42,254 nucleotides of DNA from Chryseobacterium gleum (lineage in GTDB: Bacteria > Bacteroidota > Bacteroidia > Flavobacteriales_F > PHOS-HE28), in contig CAMCAZ010000032.1 in NCBI GenBank assembly GCA_945872795.1, positions 1-42,254 of the forward strand. Reading direction: 5' to 3'. Made by a program: the position numbers and the translations under genes. This document shows, piece after piece, positions 32,189 to 40,231 of the stretch (position 1 is its first letter; each line of letters opens with the position of its first letter). The notes beneath the pieces were generated by a model. The model saw only the letters and a program-made list of their open reading frames with translations. It ran no database searches and had not been told where the DNA came from.

Positions 32189-34861
32189 TCATTCCACAGC
32201 CACCCGGCGGTACGAGCGTTCCCCGCCCTGTTCCACGATCAAGAGGTAGGTGCCTGGGGCCAGGTCCTGCACGGGCATGCGGTGGGTGTCGCTGGTGGGC
32301 TGGGCGCCGCACACCAGACGGCCGTCCGGGCTGAAGAGCTGTAGGTCGGCGCGCGCTGGTAGGCCGGTGATGGTGAGCTGGTCGTGGGCGGGGATGGGGA
32401 AGGCGTTGATGGCGCTGTCATCCAGTTCGCCCACGCTGTTCACGGTGTTGAAGGGGTCGATCAACTGGCAGGTGTAGGCCCAGCAGGTGTCCTGGGTCTG
32501 TTCGTTCCAGTACCAGGAAGAAAGGCAGACCTCAAATGGACCGGGCGGTTCGAAGAGGTGGGTGTGTATGGGCTCGTATGCCTGCGCGCCGTCCGGAAAG
32601 GTCCAGATCACCCCCATGGTCGGGGTATCGAAGTTGGCGAAGAAGATGACGGCATTGTTCTGCACCTGGTAGTTGAACCCGGCGCTGAAGTTGGGGTCGC
32701 AGTCGCCACCGCTGTTCACGGTGATGGTGGTGCAGGTGCTGTCCACACAATCGCCGTGGATGACCGTGAGGCAAACGGAGTATATCCCTGGGCCGAAGCT
32801 GTGTGCAGGTGCTGCATCCGTGCTGGTGCTGCCATCGCCAAAGTCCCAGAAGTAAGTGGCCGGGATCGCGATCGGCAGGAGCTGTGAGCAGTTCTCGAAG
32901 AGGTAGGCACCGTTCTCGAAGGGCAGTGGCGCGAAGCAGGCATCAAGCGGGTCGCAGAACGCACCAGCACTGACGGTGACCGTGGAGCAGATCTCGTCCT
33001 CACACACCACGACGGGCTGCCCCGGGAAGGCATAGATGCTTTCCACATGCAGACAGACCTCGTAGGTGCCGGGCAGCGCATAGTCGTGCATCGGGTTGGG
33101 CCCGCTGCCCGTGGCGCCATCGCCGAAGCTCCATGTGAAGGTGCTCTGCGGCGATGCCCCGGCCGTAGCACTGACGAACTGCAAGGCTAAGCCGCTGGCG
33201 AAGTATTCGTAACCAGCGCTGAGCGGGTCGCAGGGGTTGCTTCCGAAGACCGTGACCATGGTACAGGTGGTGTCCGCACATTGCTGCCAGAAGGCGGTGA
33301 GGCAGACCTCGTAGGTGCCCGCTTCGCCGTACTGGTGGTCCACATTGGTTCCGCTGCTGGTGGCGCCATCGCCAAAGCTCCAGAAGTACTGCGTTCCCAA
33401 GGGTCCACCGGTGCAGTTGTCGAAGAAGAAGCTGGTGGCTCCGAGCGTGTTGGTGACGAAGCAGGCTTGGAGGGAGTCGCACGGGTTACCACCACCCACG
33501 GTGATCGGCGCACAATCCTCGGTCCAGCAGGTGTCGCTCGTGAATGGATCGATGGTGTATCCGGCCAAGCATACGGTGTACGTACCGGCTTCCGCATAGG
33601 TATGGGTCACGCTTGATCCATATGCTTGGTCGCCGTCACCTAGGAACCAGACAAAGTAGGTCTCGGGCTGGTTGGAACCGCCGCTGAGGAAGACCGTGTT
33701 GTTCGGGCCCGCGTTCCAGGCCAGCTCCACGGCGAAGTCGGGGTCGCAGGGTTGACCGTCCTGCACCACCACGGTTACGCAGTAGGTATCCGTGCAGGTG
33801 AAGCCGCCCTCCAGGATGCTGATGGCAGTGAGGCAGGCCTGGTAGGTGCCCGGTGTCGTGTAGAAATGGGAAGGGCTGTTCTCCGCGCTGGTACTGCCAT
33901 CGCCGAAGTTCCACAGCCAGGTGGTGGAAAGGCCTACGGGCACGGTGACGTTGTCGAACTCAGCCTGACCACCGGCGAGCGACCAGCTGAAGTTGGCCGC
34001 GAGCGAATTGCATGGCCCTGCGATGGAGATCACGGTACAGGTGCTGTCCACGCAATTCCCTTCGTAGACCGTGAGACAGACGGAGTAGACACCTGGCAGC
34101 TCATAGAGGTGCTCCGCATTCACCACGGTGCTGCTGCTACCGTCGCCGAAGTCCCAGAAATACTGGGCGTTGCCACCCTGGCTGGAGCAGTTGTCGAAGA
34201 AGTAGACGCCGTTGCCGAGGTCGTTGGTGACGAAGCACGCGTCGAGGCCGTTACAAGGCGTTCCGCTCACCACCACCGATGCGCAGTCCTCGATCCAGCA
34301 GGTATCCTGCGCACTTTCGTTGTAGTACCAGCCGGTCACGCAGACCGCATAGGTCCCGGCCTGCGCGTAGGTGTGGTCCGCCGTCGATCCATAGGCCTCC
34401 GTGCCATCGCCGAAATACCAGATGAAATTGGTGTTGGGAAAGGTGGAGGTGGCCACGAAGGTCACCTCGTTGTTGCCTTGCGGGATCCAGTCCATCGCCA
34501 CCACGAAATTGGGACTGCAAGGCTCCTGGCCGGCGATGGTCACCGCCGCACACTGCACGTCCTGGCAGGTAAGGGGTTGTCCATTTGCACCGGTGAGGAT
34601 GGTCACCACAGTGAGGCAGACCTCATACACCCCCCCTTCAGGGTAATCGTGGAACGGCTGGGCGTCCTGGCTGGAAGTTCCGTCGCCGAAGGTCCAGAAG
34701 AAGAGAGTGCCGGCACCAGTGCCCGTGGTGCCGTTGGAGAACTGCACCGCGCTGTTGTTCACGAACGGTACAAAGGAGGCCTGCACCTGGTCGCAGATGC
34801 TGCCCTGGGCCTGGACCAGGCCCATCCATACGACGAGGAAGGAAGTGAGTAGGGTGCGCAT
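32189..34861 (-). CDS. Large nine-PKD-repeat secreted protein with T9SS sorting domain
   Basis: A predicted 890-residue exported protein. The signal peptide is about 1-19 (MRTLLTSFLVVWMGLVQAQ). Nine PKD-like modules follow, each with an FGDG-type turn (WTFGDG, WYFGDG, WDFGDG, WNFGDG, WFLGDG, WSFGDG, WSFGDG, WDFGDG, WTFPDG), a YxVCLT-like strand and a cysteine pair after it. The modules fall into three recurring subtypes (see findings). The C-terminus has a type A T9SS sorting domain: FPIPAHDQLTI, LFSPDGRLV and GTYLLIVEQGG. PKD arrays usually make rigid adhesive or spacer stalks. I start at ATG 34861; an upstream extension lacks a signal peptide. No enzyme domain is visible. Confidence 0.88.
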   Translation of the reverse strand: MRTLLTSFLVVWMGLVQAQGSICDQVQASFVPFVNNSAVQFSNGTTGTGAGTLFFWTFGDGTSSQDAQPFHDYPEGGVYEVCLTVVTILTGANGQPLTCQDVQCAAVTIAGQEPCSPNFVVAMDWIPQGNNEVTFVATSTFPNTNFIWYFGDGTEAYGSTADHTYAQAGTYAVCVTGWYYNESAQDTCWIEDCASVVVSGTPCNGLDACFVTNDLGNGVYFFDNCSSQGGNAQYFWDFGDGSSSTVVNAEHLYELPGVYSVCLTVYEGNCVDSTCTVISIAGPCNSLAANFSWSLAGGQAEFDNVTVPVGLSTTWLWNFGDGSTSAENSPSHFYTTPGTYQACLTAISILEGGFTCTDTYCVTVVVQDGQPCDPDFAVELAWNAGPNNTVFLSGGSNQPETYFVWFLGDGDQAYGSSVTHTYAEAGTYTVCLAGYTIDPFTSDTCWTEDCAPITVGGGNPCDSLQACFVTNTLGATSFFFDNCTGGPLGTQYFWSFGDGATSSGTNVDHQYGEAGTYEVCLTAFWQQCADTTCTMVTVFGSNPCDPLSAGYEYFASGLALQFVSATAGASPQSTFTWSFGDGATGSGPNPMHDYALPGTYEVCLHVESIYAFPGQPVVVCEDEICSTVTVSAGAFCDPLDACFAPLPFENGAYLFENCSQLLPIAIPATYFWDFGDGSTSTDAAPAHSFGPGIYSVCLTVIHGDCVDSTCTTITVNSGGDCDPNFSAGFNYQVQNNAVIFFANFDTPTMGVIWTFPDGAQAYEPIHTHLFEPPGPFEVCLSSWYWNEQTQDTCWAYTCQLIDPFNTVNSVGELDDSAINAFPIPAHDQLTITGLPARADLQLFSPDGRLVCGAQPTSDTHRMPVQDLAPGTYLLIVEQGGERSYRRVAVE

Positions 34862-35013
34862 GTCCAGTGGGTTCTGGTCAGTAGACGTAGCGGCGGGTAC
34901 CAAAGGATGCTTGGACAACCACAGGCGTGGGCCTTTCGTCATGCGCCATCATCCCTCGCTCACCGTTGCTGCGTGGCAGCGACCCCCTTGGCGAACAGGT
35001 CCTTACCCGAACG
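34862..35013. other. Short intergenic region upstream of the large PKD gene
   Basis: On the minus strand an ATCCTTTG string (34901-34908) is the nearest thing to a -7 box and is imperfect. No gene is supported. The next features are the tRNA terminator and tRNA-Asn. Confidence 0.4.
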
Positions 35014-35041
35014 AAAAAGCCCCAGCGGTTGCTGAGGCTTT
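35014..35041 (-). terminator. Terminator of tRNA-Asn
   Basis: On the minus strand an AAAGCCTCAGC / GCTGGGGCTTT stem with loop AACC is followed by a T-run. It starts 3 nt after the tRNA 3' end and is a typical intrinsic terminator. Confidence 0.85.
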
Positions 35042-35043
35042 CG

Positions 35044-35117
35044 CTCCCCGGGCTGGACTTGAACCAGCGACCCCATGATTAACAGTCATGTGCTCTAACC
35101 AGCTGAGCTACCAGGGA
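35044..35117 (-). tRNA. tRNA-Asn (anticodon GTT)
   Basis: Read on the minus strand, the cloverleaf begins TCCCTGG and ends CCGGGGA plus discriminator G, giving a 7-bp acceptor stem with one T-G pair. The D-arm is GCTCAGCTGGTTAGAGC. The anticodon loop CTGTTAATC carries GTT (plus-strand 35081-35083), and the T-loop is GGTTCAAGTCC. CCA is not encoded. Confidence 0.96.
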
Positions 35118-35229
35118 ATTTTCCCGTGAAGGGACGGCAAAAGTAGGGACTCTTCGCAGACTTGCAAGCTCCGGACAGGGGTGTTCCGAGCCCGCACCCC
35201 ATCTTTGCCGCTCAGAACCGATCCCTCAC

Positions 35230-36159
35230 ATGCAGCTCATCACCGTTGGTACCGTCGCTTTCGACCGCATTGAAACCCCCTTCGGTATCGCCGAAAAGAC
35301 CGTGGGCGGCGCAGCCACCTACATCTCCCTGGCCGCGTCCATCTTTCTGGACAAGATGGGCCTGGTGAGCGTGGTGGGCGACGATTTCCCCACCAGCGTG
35401 ATGGATGACCTTCGCCGCCGTGGTGTGGACCTCCAAGGGCTGGAAGTGCTACAGGGCAAGGAGAGCTTCTTCTGGGCCGGCCGCTACCACTACGACATGA
35501 ACACGCGTGACACGCTGGAAACGCGCTTGAACGTGCTGTTGGACCTGGACCCCACGCTGCCCGAAGCCTACACCAAGGCGCCCTACGTGATGCTGGGCAA
35601 CCTGGACCCCAAGGTGCAGGCCAAGGTGCTGGACCAGATGGTGGGCCGCCCGGCACTGGTGGTCATGGACACCATGAACTTCTGGATGGACAGCGCACTG
35701 GATGAGCTGAAGAAGGTGATCGCCCGGGTGGACATCCTCACCATCAACGATGCGGAGGCCCGCCAACTGAGCGGTGAACACAGCCTGGTGAAGGCCGCCA
35801 CCAAGATCCTGGCCATGGGACCGAAATACCTCGTGGTGAAGAAGGGGGAACATGGTGCGCTGCTGTTCGGGCAGGACCGTGTGTTCTTCGCGCCCGCCCT
35901 GCCCTTGGAGGATGTGGTGGACCCTACCGGTGCTGGCGACACCTTCGCCGGTGGCTTCATCGGCTACCTGGCCCGCACACAGGACCACAGCTTCGACAAC
36001 CTGAAGCGTGCCATCATCGTGGGCAGTGCCCTGGCCAGCTTCACCTGCGAGAAGTTCGGCATCGAACGCTTGGTGGAGATCAGCCGCGAGGACATCGACG
36101 AACGCATCCAGCAGTTCGTTGACCTTGTGGATTTCGATATCGAGCTCGTGGAAGGCTGA
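35230..36159 (+). CDS. PfkB-family sugar/nucleoside kinase
   Basis: A 309-residue ribokinase-fold kinase. It has an N-terminal GGAATYISLAA substrate-lid region, a central TINDAEARQLSG, and the ATP/anion-hole motif DPTGAGDTFAGGF with the catalytic aspartate. PfkB members phosphorylate sugars, nucleosides or related alcohols; this subgroup is common in Bacteroidota and is often left as PfkB family kinase, so no substrate is claimed. A CATCTTTG (35200-35207) is a near-match -7 box 22 nt before the ATG. The gene runs convergent with the superoxide dismutase gene. Confidence 0.9.
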   Translation: MQLITVGTVAFDRIETPFGIAEKTVGGAATYISLAASIFLDKMGLVSVVGDDFPTSVMDDLRRRGVDLQGLEVLQGKESFFWAGRYHYDMNTRDTLETRLNVLLDLDPTLPEAYTKAPYVMLGNLDPKVQAKVLDQMVGRPALVVMDTMNFWMDSALDELKKVIARVDILTINDAEARQLSGEHSLVKAATKILAMGPKYLVVKKGEHGALLFGQDRVFFAPALPLEDVVDPTGAGDTFAGGFIGYLARTQDHSFDNLKRAIIVGSALASFTCEKFGIERLVEISREDIDERIQQFVDLVDFDIELVEG

Positions 36160-36165
36160 GGCGCT

Positions 36166-36915
36166 TTACGCCATCCGCTTCGCCACCTCGTCCCAGTTCA
36201 CCACGTTCCACCAGTTGGCCACGTATTCGTTGCGCTTGTTCTGGTACTTCAGATAGTAGGCGTGCTCCCATACGTCCAGAGCCAGCAGGGGCGTGCCTTT
36301 CAGCTCACTGACGTCCATCAGGGGATTGTCCTGGTTCGGCGTGGAACCGATGGCGAGTTTGCCGTTCTGCTCCACCAACCAGGCCCAGCCACTGCCGAAG
36401 CGGCCCATGGCGGCCTTGGTGAAGGTCTCCTTGAATGTGTCCAGATCGCCGAAACCGGCGTTGAGGGCATCCAGCACTTTTCCCGTGGGCGCGCCCGTTC
36501 CGCCGGGACCCATCACCTGCCAGAAGAAATTGTGGTTCCATGCGCCGCCTCCATTGTTGCGGGCCTTGGCGCTGAGCTTGGAAACGCCCGCGAAAAAAGC
36601 CTTCTCGTCGCCGGCCGTGATGCTCTCCGCCGCAATGGACTCGTTCACGTTCTTCACGTAGGCCGCATGGTGCTTCGTGTAGTGGATCTCCATGGTGAGC
36701 GCATCGATGGAGGGTTCCAGTGCGCTGTATGCGTAGGGTAGGGCGAGCTGTGAAAAGCTCAAGCCCGTACCTGTGGGTGGTGCCGGTGCCGGAGTGCCGG
36801 TGGCCGGGGTCTTTTCAGCTGCGGAGCAGGACGAGGCCTGCAGGAGCGTGGGTCCGAGGATGAGGCTGCCGGCAGCCACCTTCAGGGAGCGGGAAAGGAA
36901 TTGCTTGCGGTCCAT
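36166..36915 (-). CDS. Exported superoxide dismutase, Mn/Fe family
   Basis: A 249-residue Fe/Mn-type superoxide dismutase with an added N-terminal leader. Residues 1-30 ([20 protein letters not shown], then an ASSC lipobox-like end at C30) look like a Tat-like or lipoprotein signal, and a Pro/Thr/Ala-rich linker follows to about 50. Metal ligands are H78, H128, D214 and H218. The second-shell pattern (glycines in NNGGGAWNH and Q195 in PNQDNPLMD) is the Mn-type arrangement. The enzyme is thus predicted to act in the periplasm or at the surface rather than the cytosol. A TACCTTCG box (36920-36927, minus) lies just before the ATG. Confidence 0.92.
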   Translation of the reverse strand: MDRKQFLSRSLKVAAGSLILGPTLLQASSCSAAEKTPATGTPAPAPPTGTGLSFSQLALPYAYSALEPSIDALTMEIHYTKHHAAYVKNVNESIAAESITAGDEKAFFAGVSKLSAKARNNGGGAWNHNFFWQVMGPGGTGAPTGKVLDALNAGFGDLDTFKETFTKAAMGRFGSGWAWLVEQNGKLAIGSTPNQDNPLMDVSELKGTPLLALDVWEHAYYLKYQNKRNEYVANWWNVVNWDEVAKRMA

Positions 36916-36987
36916 GCACCGAAGGTAGGTCCTTCAACAGCGAACAGGAACGTGTCAGCTGTCGAAGAGGTCCGTCGCGCCAAGCGC

Positions 36988-37500
36988 TCAAACCGCGAAG
37001 GTCACCAGCAATTGGCCCTTCTCCACGGCCTTGCCTTTTTCGGCAGGCACGGTCGCCACCACGGCATCGCCCGGTGCTTTGATGAGGTTCTCCATCTTCA
37101 TGGCCTCCAGGATGATCAGCGGGTCGTTCTTCTTCACCGCATCACCGGGCTTCACCAGGATGTTGAGCACCAGCCCTGGCATGGGGGCCTTGATCTCGCG
37201 GACCTTCTGGGTGGTCTTGTCCAGGCCCAGCGTTCGCATCAGGCGGCTCTGTTCATCCTGCAGTTTCACCGTGTAGGTGTGGCCGCCGATCCGCATGCGC
37301 ACCGTGTTGTTCTCGCGGTCCTCCTTGAGGACCAGCACGCGGTGGCTGCGGCCGTTGCGCACCAGGCTGAAGGTGCTGGAACCCGTGCGCACAAGGTCCA
37401 ATGCAGGCTCACCTGAAAAGGACCAGGGAGCTGAAGGAGCCGCACGTTCCAGCACCAGTTCATCACTGGCGGCATTGATGGTGGCGAAGAGCTTGGCCAT
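36988..37500 (-). CDS. Biotin carboxyl carrier / biotin-lipoyl attachment protein
   Basis: A 170-residue protein with a C-terminal biotinyl domain. The biotinylation motif is EAMKM at 132-136, with K135 as the acceptor. The upstream hinge APMPGLVLNILVKPGD and downstream GDAVVATVPAEKGKAVEKGQLL fit the fold. The N-terminal half resembles the linker region of acyl-CoA carboxylase (propionyl-CoA type) alpha chains, which in Bacteroidota often exist as a separate carrier subunit. No carboxylase subunit is adjacent in the window. The start is ATG 37500; a TATCTTCG box (37509-37516, minus) lies between it and the rnhA stop, so it can be transcribed on its own. Confidence 0.87.
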   Translation of the reverse strand: MAKLFATINAASDELVLERAAPSAPWSFSGEPALDLVRTGSSTFSLVRNGRSHRVLVLKEDRENNTVRMRIGGHTYTVKLQDEQSRLMRTLGLDKTTQKVREIKAPMPGLVLNILVKPGDAVKKNDPLIILEAMKMENLIKAPGDAVVATVPAEKGKAVEKGQLLVTFAV

Positions 37501-37522
37501 GGGCTGCGCGAAGATAGGCGGA

Positions 37523-37996
37523 CTACTCGTCGAACATCCCGGCATCACCGTTCTCGTACGCCTCATCCACCTGCAGGATGGCCTGTTTGGAGGCCGCCAC
37601 GGCCAACTGGTCACAGAGCTCGTTTTGCGGATGTCCGTTGTGCCCGCGCACCCAGTGGAATCGCACCTTGTGCTTGCGGTACACGTTCAGGAAGCGTTTC
37701 CAGAGGTCGGGGTTCTTCTTCTTGGCATAGCCCTTCTTCTCCCACTGGAAGACCCAACCCTTTTCCACGGAATCCACCACGTACTTGCTGTCGCTGACCA
37801 CCGTCACCTCGGTGCCCGGGAATTTCAGTGCCTCCAGGCCTGCGATCACGGCCAGCAGTTCCATGCGGTTGTTGGTGGTGTTGCGGAAGCCCTCCCAAAG
37901 CTCCTTCCGGTACTTGCCGCTCTCCATCACCACCCCATAACCGCCTGGACCAGGATTTCCGCTCGCGGCACCATCGGTGTAGATCGTCACGCTCAT
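37523..37996 (-). CDS. rnhA: Ribonuclease HI
   Basis: RNase HI cuts the RNA strand of RNA-DNA hybrids. The catalytic set D8 (YTDGA), E45 (NNRMELLA), D68 (VSDSKY) and D128 (NELCDQLA) is complete, and the basic handle region (EKKGYAKKKNPDLWKRF) is present. The length of 157 residues is standard. The ATG overlaps the marC stop by ATGA (37993-37996), so it is coupled to marC. Confidence 0.95.
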   Translation of the reverse strand: MSVTIYTDGAASGNPGPGGYGVVMESGKYRKELWEGFRNTTNNRMELLAVIAGLEALKFPGTEVTVVSDSKYVVDSVEKGWVFQWEKKGYAKKKNPDLWKRFLNVYRKHKVRFHWVRGHNGHPQNELCDQLAVAASKQAILQVDEAYENGDAGMFDE

Positions 37997-38607
37997 GGCT
38001 GGTGGGGGAACAGGTAGGTGATGTTCCCGGCGAAGAGCTTCACGCTGATGGCCAGCAGGATGATGCCGAAGGCCTTGCGCATGACGATCAGGCCCACACG
38101 GCCCAGGAACCGTTCGATCCGGTTGGTGAGCAGCAGCACGACCACCACCACCACCATGTTCAGCAGGATGGCGGCCAGGATGTTGGGCCGCTCGATCTCC
38201 GCACGCAACGACAGGATGGTGGTGATGGTGCCCGCGCCCGCGATGACCGGGAAGGCGAGCGGCACGATGCTGTAGACCTTGGGGTCTTCCATCCCGGTGG
38301 GCAGGCCCGGTGCCGAGGTGTCCTCCTTGAAGAGCTTCACGCCCAGGATCATCTCCAACGCGATGAAGAAGAGCACCAGCGAACCGGCCACCGCGAAGGA
38401 GTTCACGTCCAGTCCCAGGAACTTCAGGATGGTCTCGCCCAGGTAAAGGAAGGTGACCATGATGGCCAGGCTCACCAGGGTGGCGCGGGCCGGGTAGATC
38501 TTGCCCGCCTTCTGCCGCACCTGCAGGATCAAGGGAATGCCGCCCACGATGTCGATGACCGCGAAGAGCACAAGGAAGGCTTTGCCGATCTGGGCGATGT
38601 CGAACAT
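37993..38607 (-). CDS. MarC-family integral membrane protein
   Basis: A 204-residue polytopic protein with about six transmembrane helices, including FLVLFAVIDIVGGIPLIL at the start and LLNMVVVVVVLLLTNRIERFLG later. The family pattern AFPVIAGAGTITTIL is present. MarC/UPF0056 proteins have no settled function; the historic multidrug-resistance link is not supported. The stop overlaps the rnhA start. A CAACTTTG string upstream (minus strand) is a near-match -7 box. Confidence 0.92.
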   Translation of the reverse strand: MFDIAQIGKAFLVLFAVIDIVGGIPLILQVRQKAGKIYPARATLVSLAIMVTFLYLGETILKFLGLDVNSFAVAGSLVLFFIALEMILGVKLFKEDTSAPGLPTGMEDPKVYSIVPLAFPVIAGAGTITTILSLRAEIERPNILAAILLNMVVVVVVLLLTNRIERFLGRVGLIVMRKAFGIILLAISVKLFAGNITYLFPHQP

Positions 38608-38629
38608 TGGGGCAAAGTTGCGTAATGAG

Positions 38630-39208
38630 CTACTGGCCCATCGCGAGTGTGCCGATCAACTCCTCCACCACCCTTGGTAAATGGCCGTGCTCCAGCGTGT
38701 GGATGCGCTGGGCCAGGGTCTCGGACGTGTCCTCTGGAAGCACTGGGCAACGTGCCTGAAAGAGGTGTTCCCCCTCGTCGTAGTGCTCGTTCACGAGGTG
38801 GATGGTGATGCCGCTCTCTCGCTCGCCCGACGCGATGACCGACTCATGCACGCGTTGGCCGTACATGCCTTTACCGCCATACTTCGGCAGCAGGGCGGGG
38901 TGGATGTTCACGATGCGCCCCGGGAAGGCCTGCACCATGGCGGCGGGGATCAAGCGCAGGAAGCCCGCCAGGACGATGAGGTCCACCCGAAGGCCCTGCA
39001 GTTCGTGCAACACGGTGCCATCCTTGAGCTGTGCCCCGTTGAAGAGGTAGCTGGGGAGGCCGAGGTCCCAGGCGCGTTGCATGACGCCGGCATTCGGCTG
39101 GTCGCAGCCGATGAGCACCACCTCGGCTGCGGCATGACCGCGGAAATGTTCAACCAGGCGCTGGGCGTTGGATCCCGATCCGCTGGCGAGTATGGCGATG
39201 CGTTTCAC
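38630..39208 (-). CDS. purN: Phosphoribosylglycinamide formyltransferase
   Basis: PurN transfers a formyl group from 10-formyl-THF to GAR in purine synthesis. From GTG 39208 the protein starts MKRIAILASGSGSNAQ, the canonical N-terminus. The catalytic residues N101, H103 (VNIHPALLP) and D144 (HYDEG) are in place. The length is 192 residues. An ATG at 39235 would add nine residues not seen in the family and would share bases with the opposite gene's ATG (39234), so GTG is preferred. It is divergent from the IYD-like gene with about 25 bp between starts. Confidence 0.93.
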   Translation of the reverse strand: MKRIAILASGSGSNAQRLVEHFRGHAAAEVVLIGCDQPNAGVMQRAWDLGLPSYLFNGAQLKDGTVLHELQGLRVDLIVLAGFLRLIPAAMVQAFPGRIVNIHPALLPKYGGKGMYGQRVHESVIASGERESGITIHLVNEHYDEGEHLFQARCPVLPEDTSETLAQRIHTLEHGHLPRVVEELIGTLAMGQ

Positions 39209-39233
39209 GCTGCGAAGGTGCGATCTTCCCCCC

Positions 39234-39905
39234 ATGGATGAACAGCATGCCCACCTTCCATTGCACTTCGATCGCCGTACGCCAGCAGAAATGTGGCACC
39301 GGGCCCAGGACTTCCATAACCTGATGGGTCGTCGCCGATCCGTACGTCACTTCAGTGCTGATCCGGTCCCCTTCGAGCTGATCGCCGAGGTGGTACGCAC
39401 GGCGGGCACGGCCCCCAGCGGTGCCCACAAACAGCCCTGGACCTTCTGTGTGGTGGGCGACCCCGATCTGAAGCGCCGGATACGCGAGGCGGCCGAGGAG
39501 GAGGAGCGCATCAACTATGGCGGACGCATGAGTGACGAATGGTTGGATGACCTGATGCCGTTCGGCACCGACTGGCAGAAGCCCTTCCTGGAAACGGCGC
39601 CCTGGTTGGTGGTGGTCTTCAAGCGCGCCTATGAGCTGGAGGCCGATGGCACCAAACACCAGAACTACTACGTGAACGAGAGCGTGGGGATCGCCACGGG
39701 ATTCCTGCTGGCCGCCGCCCACCATGCGGGCCTGGCCACCTTGACCCACACGCCCAGCCCGATGAACTTCCTGGCCCGGGTGCTGGAGAGGCCCGATAAC
39801 GAACGACCGTTCCTGCTCATCCCCATGGGATATCCAGCGGAGGGCTGCATGGTGCCCGACCTGCAGCGCAAGCCTGTGGAGGAGGTGCTGGTGCCCTTCC
39901 GCTGA
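39234..39905 (+). CDS. Nitroreductase-fold flavoprotein, iodotyrosine deiodinase (IYD) type
   Basis: A 223-residue FMN-dependent nitroreductase-superfamily protein. The blocks [38 protein letters not shown] and the C-terminal [19 protein letters not shown] follow vertebrate IYD closely. The three residues that recognise the halotyrosine zwitterion in human IYD (Glu157, Tyr161, Lys182) align with E91, Y95 and K116 at the same spacing (4 and 21). Known bacterial IYD homologues dehalogenate halotyrosines, so that is the best prediction. BluB and ordinary nitroreductases lack this lid. The start is [10 protein letters not shown] at ATG 39234. Confidence 0.85.
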   Translation: MDEQHAHLPLHFDRRTPAEMWHRAQDFHNLMGRRRSVRHFSADPVPFELIAEVVRTAGTAPSGAHKQPWTFCVVGDPDLKRRIREAAEEEERINYGGRMSDEWLDDLMPFGTDWQKPFLETAPWLVVVFKRAYELEADGTKHQNYYVNESVGIATGFLLAAAHHAGLATLTHTPSPMNFLARVLERPDNERPFLLIPMGYPAEGCMVPDLQRKPVEEVLVPFR

Positions 39906-39913
39906 GTTGGCGC

Positions 39914-39942
39914 TTGCGCGTGTCGAAAATGTCTTTCCTTTG
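39914..39942 (+). promoter_or_regulatory. Promoter of acpP-fabF-rnc
   Basis: TTG (39914-39916), 18 nt, then TTCCTTTG (39935-39942), one base from TAnnTTTG. The acpP ATG at 39971 follows after 28 nt. The leader is A/C-rich without a Shine-Dalgarno sequence. Confidence 0.55.
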
Positions 39943-39970
39943 CACCCTGTTCAACCAACAACGAACTGAC

Positions 39971-40207
39971 ATGTCGGATATCAAGTCAAGGGTCATCGCC
40001 ATCATCGTGGACAAACTCGGTGTGGATCAAGCCGAAGTAACCCACGAGGCGAGCTTCACGAACGACCTTGGCGCTGACAGCCTCGATACCGTCGAACTCA
40101 TCATGGAGTTCGAGAAGGAGTTCAACATCGCCATCCCCGACGACCAGGCCGAAAAGATCCAGACCGTGGGTCAGGCCGTGGATTACGTCGAGAAGAACGC
40201 GAAGTAA
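39971..40207 (+). CDS. acpP: Acyl carrier protein
   Basis: A 78-residue acidic carrier of fatty-acid synthesis. The phosphopantetheine attachment site is S37 in [10 protein letters not shown]. It starts [18 protein letters not shown] at ATG 39971; the longer in-frame upstream extension is not ACP-like and contains the promoter. It is followed 24 nt later by fabF and then rnc, the standard order in this phylum. Confidence 0.97.
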   Translation: MSDIKSRVIAIIVDKLGVDQAEVTHEASFTNDLGADSLDTVELIMEFEKEFNIAIPDDQAEKIQTVGQAVDYVEKNAK

Positions 40208-40231
40208 AACCGGTCCACCGGGACCCACCGG

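Noticed and set aside
32189-34861. Repeated similar DNA blocks as a possible CRISPR or satellite
   Set aside because: The repeats are long, diverged, in frame and encode PKD modules; there are no short identical repeats with unique spacers.
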